A DNA stretch of 64,000 nt from JB111 sp052093225 (GTDB lineage Bacteria > Actinomycetota > Actinomycetes > Actinomycetales > Actinomycetaceae). Below are positions 35,432 through 43,370 of the stretch, piece after piece; the stretch's first letter is position 1; every line of letters starts with the position of its first letter. The DNA is taken from positions 7,306-71,305 of the forward strand of contig JBQDDG010000011.1 of NCBI GenBank assembly GCA_052093225.1, given 5' to 3'. Position numbers and translations under genes: made by a program. The notes beneath the pieces are model-generated. The model saw nothing but the letters and a program-made list of their open reading frames with translations. It did no database searches and had not been told where the DNA came from.

Positions 35432-36868
35432 CTACTCCGACGGGTCGGAGCGCGAGCCGAAGACGATCTCGTCCCACGACGGCACCGAACGCCGGGACTT
35501 GCGCGCCGCCGGGCGCGCAGGCTTCGCGGCCGGGGCGCTCTTCCTCGCGGGAGCCGTCGGAGACTCGGGCGCGGGCGAGCTCTTGCCGGCCTCGTCGGCG
35601 CTCGTGCCGTCCGCGGGCGACTCGTCGTCGATCGTGTCGGCACCGCCGGGGCGCCGGACCGCGTCGCCGTCCGTAGCCGGGACGGGACTGGAGTCCTCGT
35701 CCGCGGCGGCGTCGCCGGGCGCGGTCCCGTCGGCCCCCGGCGCGGTCTCGTCGGCCTCCGGCACGGTCGCGCCGTGCTCCGGTGCTGCCTCGTCGGCGCC
35801 GGGCGCAGCGGATCCCGTGGGCTCCAGGTCGACCTCCTCATCGTCCGTCTCCCGGGGCGTCGTGGTCCGGCCGCGACCCGAGGGGTGCGTGCCGCGCGGG
35901 TCGACGGCGGGCGCGTCGGGGTCCGGGCCGTCGGCCGGCCGCGAGCGACGGTGGGCATCGAGCGAGAGCACCTGGGCGTCGCGCGCGAGGTCCGGCCGGG
36001 AGGCCGGAGGGTGCGCGGCCGGGATGTCGTCGCCGTCCTCCTCGTCCGTGAGGGAGTCGAGGTCGAGCTCACCGGTCACGTCGTCGTCGAGGTCCTGGCG
36101 GGTCCCGCGGTGCGCGGCGAGGTCCTTGAGGAGGGCCTCGGTGGGGTCGTTGTCCGCGGCGGTCCCAGGCTCGGCGGGTGTGCCCGCCGCGGGTGCCGGG
36201 TCCTCGGGGGCACGGGCGTCGTTCGCCTCGCGCGCCCACGGCGGCTCGGCGCCGCGACGGCGCGCGCCGAAGGGCGTGTCGACCGGGCCGCCGTGGCGGG
36301 AGCCGGGGCTCACGTCGGTCTCGGAGAGCCACCGTGCCTCGTCGTCGACGGCCACCAGCGTGCGGGCCTGGAGATCGATCCGCCACAGCGCCGTGCGCTC
36401 CTTGTGGGCGGCGACGAAGGTCACGCCGACCCGCCAGGGCTCGCCGGGGGAGCGGCGGGCGTCCCACGAGAGGCGGTCGACGTCGACCCCCCGGGCGGCC
36501 AGGCGGTCGACGACGAGGTCGCCGAGGGTGGGGGAGTCGGAGTCGTGGCCGACCCGCTGCGCGCGGGCCTGCTGGGCGACGAAGGTGCGCTCGGCGAGCA
36601 CCGGGGGCTCGAAGGGGAGGACCCGCTCGCGCGGGATCCCGTGGTCGTCGGCGATCTCGTCCGCCTCGTGGCCGGCCCGCAGGAGGGCCTGGATGTCCCG
36701 GGGGCGCAGCGGCGGGACACCGGCGGCGCCCCGGGTGGTGGCCGCGGCGCGGCGCAGCGCGGCCCGCAGCGTCTCGTCGACGGCAAGGCGGTACTCCGTC
36801 CCGTCCGGGCCGGAGACGAGCAGGTGCTCGCCGGACTCGGACGTTCCGGTGACGGTCAGATCGACCAT
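35432..36868 (-). CDS. sepH: septation protein SepH
   Basis: A 478-residue cell-division protein. The N-terminal DUF3071 domain (about 1-165) includes a helix-turn-helix (RPRDIQALLRAGHEADEIADDHGIPRERV). A long acidic, disordered middle region is followed by the conserved C-terminal motif RRSVPSWDEIVFG. In Streptomyces and mycobacteria SepH binds FtsZ through this C-terminal region and stimulates its assembly. The ATG has GAGGAGGAC upstream. Location beside DUF4193 and parC matches the Streptomyces arrangement. Confidence 0.93.
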   Translation of the reverse strand: MVDLTVTGTSESGEHLLVSGPDGTEYRLAVDETLRAALRRAAATTRGAAGVPPLRPRDIQALLRAGHEADEIADDHGIPRERVLPFEPPVLAERTFVAQQARAQRVGHDSDSPTLGDLVVDRLAARGVDVDRLSWDARRSPGEPWRVGVTFVAAHKERTALWRIDLQARTLVAVDDEARWLSETDVSPGSRHGGPVDTPFGARRRGAEPPWAREANDARAPEDPAPAAGTPAEPGTAADNDPTEALLKDLAAHRGTRQDLDDDVTGELDLDSLTDEEDGDDIPAAHPPASRPDLARDAQVLSLDAHRRSRPADGPDPDAPAVDPRGTHPSGRGRTTTPRETDDEEVDLEPTGSAAPGADEAAPEHGATVPEADETAPGADGTAPGDAAADEDSSPVPATDGDAVRRPGGADTIDDESPADGTSADEAGKSSPAPESPTAPARKSAPAAKPARPAARKSRRSVPSWDEIVFGSRSDPSE

Positions 36869-37258
36869 GAAGGTCCTCCTCGGCGACGACCCGTGGGCTG
36901 GGGCGCAGTCAGGATAGGCGTCGGGGCAACGGGTGTGCGGGAGGTCGCGGCCGGGCGCAGGCTCCAGGACGCCCCCTCGGTGTGGGACTGGTCATATCCG
37001 AGCGGGCGGACGGTCGCCCGAGGGGCCGCTGCGGGTGTGTGCGGGGTGCCGTCGAGCAGGCTCCCGGAGCTCCGCGCGGCGCGGTTCACCGCGCGCCTTG
37101 CAGGTCCGGTCGTGGATAGCACTGGCCCGATCGGGATTTGTGGTGCACAATCCGTCCGACCAGGGTCGGGAACAAACTCCGCACGCGTGCGTTGACAGCG
37201 ATCCAGGGGCCTCTTCCACCCCCAGAACAACGAGTAGAACCCGGAGCGTGACGCCAGC
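36869..37258. other. 390-base divergent intergenic region between sepH and the DUF4193 gene
   Basis: No gene is seen. The sepH side holds a GAGGAGGAC ribosome-binding site at 36873-36881 on the minus strand. The DUF4193 side contains an ECF-type promoter match at 37168-37193 and a TTGACA at 37192 that lacks a matching -10. The central part is moderately AT-richer (GGGATTTGTGGTGCACAATCC around 37134-37153). Confidence 0.6.
37168..37193 (+). promoter_or_regulatory. candidate ECF-sigma promoter (GGGAACA-N15-CGTT) for the DUF4193 gene
   Basis: GGGAACA at 37168-37174 and CGTT at 37190-37193 are separated by 15 bases. This matches the GGAAC-N15/17-CGTT form recognised by SigE/SigH/SigR-type sigma factors. 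Transcription would start near 37200, about 60 bases before the ATG. Confidence 0.45.
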
Positions 37259-37558
37259 ATGGCGACTGATTACGACGCACCCCGCAAGTCCGACGAGGAG
37301 CTCAACGAGGACTCGCTCGAGGAACTGAAGGCCCGACGTGCCGAGCAGTCCTCGAGCGCGGTCGACGAGGACGAGACGGAGGCCGCCGAGGGCTTCGAGC
37401 TCCCCGGTGCCGACCTGTCCGGCGAGGAGCTGAGCGTCCGCGTGCTCCCGCGTCAGGCGGACGAGTTCACGTGCTCGCGCTGCTTCCTCGTCCACCACCG
37501 CAGCCAGCTGGCCTACGAGGAGAACGGTCAGCTCGTTTGCACCGAGTGCGCGGCCTGA
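37259..37558 (+). CDS. DUF4193 zinc-finger-like protein
   Basis: A 99-residue protein of the conserved actinobacterial DUF4193 family (M. tuberculosis Rv2699c). The N-terminus MATDYDAPRKSDEE and acidic linker are typical. The C-terminus has a four-cysteine ribbon (FTCSRCFLVHHRSQLA ... LVCTECAA). It resembles small RNA-polymerase-associated factors, but the function is not established. Its last 31 bases overlap the 3' end of the convergent DUF3093 gene. Confidence 0.92.
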   Translation: MATDYDAPRKSDEELNEDSLEELKARRAEQSSSAVDEDETEAAEGFELPGADLSGEELSVRVLPRQADEFTCSRCFLVHHRSQLAYEENGQLVCTECAA

Positions 37559-38049
37559 CCCGACCTCAGTGCGGCGGCGAGCTCGCCTCGCCGCCGCGTC
37601 GAGACCACCCACATCGGCGTAGGGTCCCGCTCGTCGTCGACGAGGACGGCTACGCCCCCGTGGACCCAGGACCGATGCACGACGAACGACCTGGCGTCCG
37701 CGCGAGGCCCGAGGATCTGCCGCATGCCCTCGCGGTCGAGCTCGTGGACGGACCCGAGCCGGGCGAGCGCGATCGCCCCGCCGCCGGCGCGCAGCGTCGG
37801 CCCCTCCTCGCCGGGGTCGCCCTGGGCACCCGGCCCCTCGGCGGTGACCTCCACCACCGGTGAGGTGCGAACGAGCAGGATCGCTGTGAGTGCCCCGGCG
37901 ACGACGCCCGCCGGTACCGCGACCACCGTCCCGAACGGCAGCACGACGATGCCGATCGCGAGCCCGAGCAGCGCCGAGAGCAGCCACGCGACCGGTCCGG
38001 GCGTGAGTCGCTCACGGAAGGACGACGGCGGGGTCGAGGCGGCTGGCAT
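37528..38049 (-). CDS. DUF3093 membrane protein
   Basis: A 173-residue protein with two N-terminal transmembrane helices (VAWLLSALLGLAIGIVVLPF and VAVPAGVVAGALTAILLV) and a soluble C-terminal domain with DREGMRQILGPRADARSFVVHR, as in the DUF3093 family (M. tuberculosis Rv2698). The function is unknown. It overlaps the DUF4193 gene tail to tail by 31 bases. The ATG at 38049 has CAGGCT 6 bases upstream (variant leaderless hexamer). In most actinobacteria dut lies between this gene and DUF3710; here there are only 132 bases and no dut. Confidence 0.88.
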   Translation of the reverse strand: MPAASTPPSSFRERLTPGPVAWLLSALLGLAIGIVVLPFGTVVAVPAGVVAGALTAILLVRTSPVVEVTAEGPGAQGDPGEEGPTLRAGGGAIALARLGSVHELDREGMRQILGPRADARSFVVHRSWVHGGVAVLVDDERDPTPMWVVSTRRRGELAAALRSGQAAHSVQTS

Positions 38050-38113
38050 GCCCCCAGCCTGCCACCGACGAGGCGCGTGCGGGCACGGCCGCCCCGGCGG
38101 GTGGAGCGGCGGG

Positions 38114-38119
38114 TAGGCT
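38114..38119 (+). promoter_or_regulatory. candidate -10 element for the DUF3710 operon
   Basis: TAGGCT lies 62 bases before the ATG at 38182. The leader includes a CCGGTGC/GCACCGG hairpin (perfect 7-bp stem) and a GGAGAGG ribosome-binding site. Confidence 0.35.
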
Positions 38120-38181
38120 CGCTGGCGGCGTGCGCCCGGTGCGCCGCACGGGCACCGGTGGCGCCGGGCAGGAGAGGAACC

Positions 38182-38922
38182 ATGGGACTGTTTTCACGCG
38201 GCAGGCACAAGTCGGACCCGACCCCGGACGCGGCTCCGGACGAGGGGTCCGTCGAGACCGGACCGGAGGGTACGGACCCGGGTCCGGGAGGCACGGACCG
38301 CGGGCCGTTCGACATCGACGACGTCCCCGACCCGGGCGGCCGGCTCGACCTCGGGGCGCTGCGCGTCCCGCGCCGCTCGGGCATGAAGGTGCGCCTCGAG
38401 CTGGAGAAGAAGCGCCGTACCGTCATCGGCACCTCGGTGGCGCTCGACGGCTCGGCGCTCCAGATGCAGCTGTTCGCGGCGCCGCGGTCCGCCGGGCTGT
38501 GGGACGACGTGCGCACCGAGCTCGCGGAGTCCGTGCGCAAGCAGAAGGGCATGGTCGAGGAGGCCGAGGGTGAGTGGGGCGACGAGCTCGTCGTGCACCT
38601 GCCGGTCACGCGCGCCGACGGGTCGAGCGGGATGAACGTCCTGCGCTTCGTCGGTGTCGACGGCCCCCGCTGGTTCCTGCGCGGGATGATCTCGGGCCTC
38701 GCGGCGACCGACGAGGAGGCGGCGCGCCCGCTGCGCGACGTGCTTGCCGACGTCGTCGTCGACCGGGGCCCCGAGGCCCGCGCCCCGCGCGAGGTCATCC
38801 GGCTCACCGCTCCCGGCACCGGCGAGCAGTCCGCCGAGGTCGACACCGGCGGCGCCCCGGCGCGCCGCACGCTGACGATGCGGGACCTGCAGCGCGGACC
38901 AGAGATCCAGGAGACCCGGTGA
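38182..38922 (+). CDS. DUF3710 family protein
   Basis: A 246-residue soluble protein. A Gly/Pro/Asp-rich variable N-terminus (MGLFSRGRHKSDP...) precedes the conserved domain (GMKVRLELEKKRRTVIGTSVALDGSALQMQLFAAPRSAGLWDDVRTEL and WFLRGMISGLAA). This is the family of M. tuberculosis Rv2696c; the function is unknown. It starts with GGAGAGGAACC-ATG and overlaps the OB-fold gene by four bases (GTGA), so the three genes DUF3710-OB-DUF3159 form one tightly coupled operon. Confidence 0.92.
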   Translation: MGLFSRGRHKSDPTPDAAPDEGSVETGPEGTDPGPGGTDRGPFDIDDVPDPGGRLDLGALRVPRRSGMKVRLELEKKRRTVIGTSVALDGSALQMQLFAAPRSAGLWDDVRTELAESVRKQKGMVEEAEGEWGDELVVHLPVTRADGSSGMNVLRFVGVDGPRWFLRGMISGLAATDEEAARPLRDVLADVVVDRGPEARAPREVIRLTAPGTGEQSAEVDTGGAPARRTLTMRDLQRGPEIQETR

Positions 38923-39305
38923 CGCGTCGCCCCTTCCTCGCCCCGGTCGCGGAGCTGGACGCGCTCGACGAGCGCGACGCCTCCCGCGTCTCGGGCTGCG
39001 AGCCCATCGGCTCGGTGCGGCCGCGCGCCCGCGTCCGCGTGACAGGGGTCCTGCGCTCGGTCACCTACCCGCCCGTCGACGACCTGCCGGACCTGCGCGC
39101 GCAGCTCTACGACGGCACCGGCGAGATCTCGCTGGTGTTCCACGGCCGGCGCAGCGTCCCGGGCATCGAGCCGGGCCGGCGCCTCGTGGCCTCGGGGACC
39201 GTGCTGGACGACGGCGGCCCGACCCTGGCCGACCCGACCTACGAGCTGCGGCCCTCCCCGGCCGAGCTCGAGGAGATCGACCACGTGGCGGGCCGCCACC
39301 GATGA
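38919..39305 (+). CDS. OB-fold nucleic-acid-binding domain protein
   Basis: A 128-residue protein with a five-strand OB-fold pattern (ARVRVTGVLRSVTYPPVDDLPDLRAQLYDGTGEISLVFHGRRSVPGIEPGRRLVASGTV), as in Rv2694c. It probably binds single-stranded nucleic acid, but this has not been shown for the family. GTG start overlaps the DUF3710 stop; its own stop overlaps the DUF3159 ATG. Confidence 0.9.
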   Translation: MTRRPFLAPVAELDALDERDASRVSGCEPIGSVRPRARVRVTGVLRSVTYPPVDDLPDLRAQLYDGTGEISLVFHGRRSVPGIEPGRRLVASGTVLDDGGPTLADPTYELRPSPAELEEIDHVAGRHR

Positions 39306-40063
39306 CGGAGCGTGCAGGGGAGGAGCTGTCGCCCGACGAACCGCTGCCGGCGGACGACGAACCGGAGCAGGGCGCGCCCGGCGCCGCCGCACTCGTCCAG
39401 GGACGCCGGGGCCTCGGCCAGGTCGTGGCGGAGGACTTCTCCCTCGCGGAGTCCATCGGCGGGCCGCGTGGCGTCGTCGAGGCGGTGCTCCCCGGCGTCG
39501 TGTTCGTCACGGCGTTCGTCCTCACCCGCGAGCTGACGATCCCGCTCGTGGCCTCGCTCGCCGTCGCCGTGGTCCTGTGCCTCGTGCGGCTCGTGCAGCG
39601 CACCCCGCTCACCCAGGCCCTGTCGGGGCTGCTCGGGGTGGGGATCGGCGTCGTGTGGGCCTGGCGCTCGGGCGACGCGGAGGACTTCTACGCGTGGGGC
39701 CTGTGGGTCAACGGCGTCTACGCGCTCGGCATCCTGCTCGCCACGCTCGTGCGGTGGGCGCCGATCGGCGTGCTGGTCGAGCTGCTGCGCGGGCACGACA
39801 TGAGCTGGCGGACGGACCCCGCCAGGTCGTCGCTGCGGCACCGGTACGTGCTGGCCTCCTGGCTGTGGGTGGGCGTCTTCGCCGCCCGGCTGACCGTCCA
39901 GGTCCCGCTCTACCTCGCGAGCGAGGTCGCCGCCCTGGGCATCGCAAGGCTCGTCATGGGGCTCCCGCTGTTCGCGCTCGCCGCCTGGTTCACGTGGGCG
40001 CTCGTGCGCACACCCCCGGGGGCGGAGGTCAGCCCGGAGCCAGACGGTCCTGCAGCTCGCTGA
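39302..40063 (+). CDS. DUF3159 integral membrane protein
   Basis: A 253-residue membrane protein of the DUF3159 family (Rv2693c). A charged N-terminal region of about 55 residues is followed by five or six hydrophobic segments (VEAVLPGVVFVTAFVLT, LVASLAVAVVLCLVRLV, and others to LFALAAWFTWALV). The function is unknown, but it co-occurs with the TrkA genes across actinobacteria, which suggests a link to ion homeostasis. Its 3' end overlaps the convergent TrkA gene by 35 bases. Confidence 0.9.
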   Translation: MTERAGEELSPDEPLPADDEPEQGAPGAAALVQGRRGLGQVVAEDFSLAESIGGPRGVVEAVLPGVVFVTAFVLTRELTIPLVASLAVAVVLCLVRLVQRTPLTQALSGLLGVGIGVVWAWRSGDAEDFYAWGLWVNGVYALGILLATLVRWAPIGVLVELLRGHDMSWRTDPARSSLRHRYVLASWLWVGVFAARLTVQVPLYLASEVAALGIARLVMGLPLFALAAWFTWALVRTPPGAEVSPEPDGPAAR

Positions 40064-40697
40064 GGTCGACCTCCGCCTGCGCCGACAGCACGAGCAGCAG
40101 CTCGTCGCCGGCCTCGAGGGTGAGGTCGGGCTCCGCACCGGTGGCCGTGCCCCCGCGGATGACGGCGGCCAGCACCGTGTGGGGGCCGAGGTCGACCTGC
40201 GCGATCCGGCGCCCGACGGCGGGGGACCCCTCAGGGAGCGTGATCTCCTGGATCGAGGCCCCCGAACGGTGGAACCGGAACAGCGGGACGAGGTCGCCGA
40301 CGGAGACGGCCTCCTCGACGAGCGAGGTCATGATCCGCGGGGTCGAGACCGGCACGTCGACGCCCCAGGACTCGGTGAACATCCACTCGTTCTTCGGGTT
40401 GTTGACCCGCGCCACCACGCGCCCGACCCCGAACTCCGTCTTCGACAGCAGCGAGACGACGAGGTTGACCTTGTCGTCCCCGGTGGCGGCCACCACGACG
40501 TCGCAGTCGCTCGCGCCGGCGTCCTCGAGCGCCTGCGGCGAGCAGGCGTCGGCGAGCAGCCACTCCGCCCGGGCCACCGAGGCCACGCGCATCGCGGCGG
40601 GCGAGTGGTCGACGAGGGTGACGGTGTGGCCGTGCCCGAGCAGCTCGACGGCGATCGAGCGCCCCACGGAGCCGGCCCCGGCGACCAGGACCTTCAT
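40029..40697 (-). CDS. TrkA-type NAD-binding potassium uptake regulator (second of pair)
   Basis: A 222-residue RCK protein: the Rossmann N-domain (KVLVAGAGSVGRSIAVELLGHGHTVTLVD, GxGxxG) has the acidic residue after the second strand expected for NAD binding. A TrkA-C ligand domain follows (IQEITLPEGSPAVGRRIAQVDL). Such proteins gate Trk/Ktr or other K+ transporters. The ATG overlaps the stop of the upstream TrkA gene (ATGA). Confidence 0.92.
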   Translation of the reverse strand: MKVLVAGAGSVGRSIAVELLGHGHTVTLVDHSPAAMRVASVARAEWLLADACSPQALEDAGASDCDVVVAATGDDKVNLVVSLLSKTEFGVGRVVARVNNPKNEWMFTESWGVDVPVSTPRIMTSLVEEAVSVGDLVPLFRFHRSGASIQEITLPEGSPAVGRRIAQVDLGPHTVLAAVIRGGTATGAEPDLTLEAGDELLLVLSAQAEVDLSELQDRLAPG

Positions 40698-41359
40698 CCG
40701 ATCACCCCCGGGCGGTCGGACAGGACGCGCCGCACCGCACCCAGGGCGTCGGTCGCCACCGCGAGGTGCACGACGTCGCCGTCCTGGAGGACCGACGTCG
40801 AGTGGGGCACCGTGCCGGCCCCGAGCCGGGTGAGGAACGCGACCCGCGCCCCGGTGGCCTCCTGGATCTCGACCACCGTGCGCCCCACCCAGGACTCGTG
40901 CGGGACGAGCTGGATCACCGTGACCCGCCCCGAGGCGTCGACGAGGTCGGCGGGGGTGGACGAGGGCAGGAGACGGCCGAGGACCTGCTCGGTGGTCCAC
41001 CGCACCGTGGCGACGGTGGGGATGCCGAGCCGCTGGTAGACCTCCGCGCGGCGGGGGTCGTAGATGCGGGCGACGACGCGGCCGACCCCGAACGTCTCGC
41101 GCGCCACGCGCGCGGCGATGATGTTGGAGTTGTCGCCGGAGGAGACCGCCGCGAACGCGTAGGCGTCCTCGATGCCGGCCTGCGTGAGCGCGTCCCGGTC
41201 GAACCCCACGCCGGTGACCTGACGGCCCGAGAACTCCTCGGGCAGGCGCCGGAACGCGTCCGGGTCCTGGTCGACGACCGCGACGGAGTGACCGCTCGCG
41301 TCGAGCCTCTGCGCGAGCGCGGACCCGACCCTGCCGCACCCCATGATCACCACGTGCAC
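40694..41359 (-). CDS. TrkA-type NAD-binding potassium uptake regulator (first of pair)
   Basis: A 221-residue RCK protein with MGCGRVGSALAQRLDASGHSVAVVDQD and a C-terminal TrkA-C domain (VIQLVPHESWVGRTVVEIQ). The pair corresponds to CeoB/CeoC (Rv2691/Rv2692) of M. tuberculosis. The GTG at 41359 is preferred over the longer frame from 41479, because TACCGT lies 7 bases before it and the longer frame would run into the divergent transporter gene. Likely partner: the adjacent APC-type transporter. Confidence 0.92.
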   Translation of the reverse strand: MHVVIMGCGRVGSALAQRLDASGHSVAVVDQDPDAFRRLPEEFSGRQVTGVGFDRDALTQAGIEDAYAFAAVSSGDNSNIIAARVARETFGVGRVVARIYDPRRAEVYQRLGIPTVATVRWTTEQVLGRLLPSSTPADLVDASGRVTVIQLVPHESWVGRTVVEIQEATGARVAFLTRLGAGTVPHSTSVLQDGDVVHLAVATDALGAVRRVLSDRPGVIG

Positions 41360-41366
41360 GCCGGTG

Positions 41367-41372
41367 ACGGTA
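41367..41372 (-). promoter_or_regulatory. -10 hexamer of a leaderless promoter for the TrkA pair
   Basis: TACCGT on the minus strand is 7 bases before the GTG at 41359. Only 8 bases separate it from the opposing hexamer at 41381. Confidence 0.6.
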
Positions 41373-41380
41373 CCCCGGTC

Positions 41381-41386
41381 TAGCAT
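41381..41386 (+). promoter_or_regulatory. -10 hexamer of a leaderless promoter for the APC transporter
   Basis: TAGCAT is 7 bases before the GTG at 41394. Upstream contacts of the polymerase would lie inside the TrkA gene. Confidence 0.6.
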
Positions 41387-41393
41387 CGGTGGC

Positions 41394-43370
41394 GTGCCAG
41401 ACCTCGTCCCGGCGCTCAAGCGGCTGGTCGTGGGTCGCCCGGTGCGCACCGAACGACTCGGCGGAACGCTGCTGCCCAAGCGGCTCGCGCTGCCGCTGTT
41501 CGCCTCCGACGCGCTCTCCTCGGTCGCCTACGCCCCCGACGAGATCCTGCTGACCCTCGCCCTCGCCGGCGTCGGCGCGACGGCGCTCTCCCCGGCCGTC
41601 GGCCTCGCCGTCGTCCTCGTCATGCTCGTCGTCGTCGCCTCCTACCGGCAGACCGTGCGCGCCTACCCCTCCGGAGGCGGCGGGTACGAGGTGGTGACGA
41701 CGAACCTCGGACCCCGCGCGGGGCGGCTCGCCGGCTCGGCGCTGCTCGTCGACTACGTGCTCACGGTGGCCGTCTCCGTCTCGTCGGCCGCCCAGTACGT
41801 GGCGTCGGCCGTGCCCTGGCTCCAGCCCTACCGGGTGCCGCTCGCCGTCGTGGTGATCGCCGTGCTCGCGGTCGTCAACCTGCGCGGCGTGCGCGAGTCG
41901 GGCCGGGCCTTCGCGCTGCCGTTCTACCTGTTCATGGGGGCCGTCGGCACGCTCGCCGTCGTCGGGGCGGCCCGCGAGCTGTTCGGCGGCGGCCTGCCGG
42001 ACGCCGCCACCGCCGCGCTCACCGTGGTGCCCGACCCGGCGCACGACCAGGCGCTGATGACCATCGGCGGCGCGTTCCTCGTGCTGCGCGCCTTCACGTC
42101 GGGATGCGCGGCGCTCACCGGGGTCGAGGCCGTGGCGAACGGCGTCCCGGAGTTCCGCCGGCCGAAGGCGGACAACGCCGCGACGACCCTCCTGCTGCTC
42201 GGCGGCATCTCGTCGGCGATGCTCACGGCGGTCATCTGGCTCGCGGGGGCCATCGACGTCCGCGTCGTCGAGCGCCCCGCCGAGCAGCTGCTCCGCGGCG
42301 GCGTCCCGGTCGGCCCGGACTACCACCAGGACCCGGCGATCGTGCAGATCGCCGACTCGGTCTTCGCCGGCTGGTCGCCCGCGGTCGTCCTCGTCGCCGT
42401 CGCCGCCGGCGCGATCCTCCTGCTCGCCGCGAACACCGCCTTCAACGGGTTCCCCGTGCTCGCCTCCGTGCTCGCGAAGGACGGACTGCTGCCCCGGCGC
42501 CTGCACACGCGCGGCGACCGCCTCACCTACTCCAACGGCATCCTCGCGCTGGCGGGCGGGGCGGCGGTCCTCGTCGTCGTACTCCAGGCCGACGTCACCA
42601 GGCTCATCCAGCTCTACATCGTCGGCGTGTTCGTCTCCTTCACCCTGTCCCAGACCGGGATGCTGCGGCACTGGCGCCGCGTGCTGCGCTCGGAGCACTC
42701 CGCGGCGGTGCGCACGCACGCACGTCGGGGGCGCGTGATCAACCTCAGCGGCGCGGTGCTCACCGGCACGGTGCTCGTCGTCGTCCTCGCCACCAAGCTC
42801 ACCCGCGGCGCGTGGATCACGGTGGTCCTCGTCGCGCTCGTCTTCCTCCTCATGGGCGCGGTGCGCGCCCACTACGACGGGGTGGCCCGGCGGGTGGGCG
42901 TCCCGGGCGACGACGCCGTCCGCGCGCTGCCCGCCCGCGTCCACGCGATCGTGCTGGTCTCGACGCTCAACCAGCCCACCGCCCGCGCGCTCGCGTACGC
43001 GAGGGCGACCCGGCCCTCCACGCTGGAGGCGGTCACTGTGCAGCTCGACGACGGGGAGACGCTCGCCCTGCGGGAGCGCTGGGACGAGGCCCGGGTCCCC
43101 GTGCCGCTCACGGTCCTCGATGCGCCCTTCCGCGACGTCACCGAACCGGTCCTTGCCCACGTGCGATCGGTGCGGCTCGCCTCGCCGCGGGAGATCGTCG
43201 TGGTCTACCTGCCGGAGTACGTCGTGCAGGGGACGTGGCAGCGGCTCCTGCACAATGGGTCGGCGCGACGGCTGCTGGCCCGGCTCCGGCTGGTCGACGG
43301 CGTCGTCGTCTCGACCGTGCCGTTCCGGCTCGGCACGGGAGCGGTCACGACGAAGGAGGACCATGTCTGA
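41394..43370 (+). CDS. APC-superfamily transporter, KimA/KUP-like, probable potassium importer
   Basis: A 658-residue membrane protein with about 12 transmembrane helices and a C-terminal soluble domain of about 150 residues. The first helix motif (LFASDALSSVAYAPDEIL) and SYRQTVRAYPSGGGGYEVV resemble KimA-type potassium transporters. It matches Rv2690c in size and position. Location beside two TrkA genes and a divergent shared promoter supports K+ transport, though annotation pipelines often call it an amino-acid permease. GTG start with leaderless hexamer. Its stop overlaps the next start (ATGTCTGA). Confidence 0.82.
   Translation: MPDLVPALKRLVVGRPVRTERLGGTLLPKRLALPLFASDALSSVAYAPDEILLTLALAGVGATALSPAVGLAVVLVMLVVVASYRQTVRAYPSGGGGYEVVTTNLGPRAGRLAGSALLVDYVLTVAVSVSSAAQYVASAVPWLQPYRVPLAVVVIAVLAVVNLRGVRESGRAFALPFYLFMGAVGTLAVVGAARELFGGGLPDAATAALTVVPDPAHDQALMTIGGAFLVLRAFTSGCAALTGVEAVANGVPEFRRPKADNAATTLLLLGGISSAMLTAVIWLAGAIDVRVVERPAEQLLRGGVPVGPDYHQDPAIVQIADSVFAGWSPAVVLVAVAAGAILLLAANTAFNGFPVLASVLAKDGLLPRRLHTRGDRLTYSNGILALAGGAAVLVVVLQADVTRLIQLYIVGVFVSFTLSQTGMLRHWRRVLRSEHSAAVRTHARRGRVINLSGAVLTGTVLVVVLATKLTRGAWITVVLVALVFLLMGAVRAHYDGVARRVGVPGDDAVRALPARVHAIVLVSTLNQPTARALAYARATRPSTLEAVTVQLDDGETLALRERWDEARVPVPLTVLDAPFRDVTEPVLAHVRSVRLASPREIVVVYLPEYVVQGTWQRLLHNGSARRLLARLRLVDGVVVSTVPFRLGTGAVTTKEDHV

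Noticed and set aside
37192..37197. TTGACA as a vegetative -35 box for the DUF4193 gene
   Set aside because: No TANNNT-like -10 occurs 16-18 bases downstream (the sequence there is TCCACC). The overlapping ECF-type element fits better.
41360..41393. c-di-AMP (ydaO) riboswitch before the KimA-like transporter
   Set aside because: The 34-bp divergent gap with leaderless signals leaves no room for an RNA leader.
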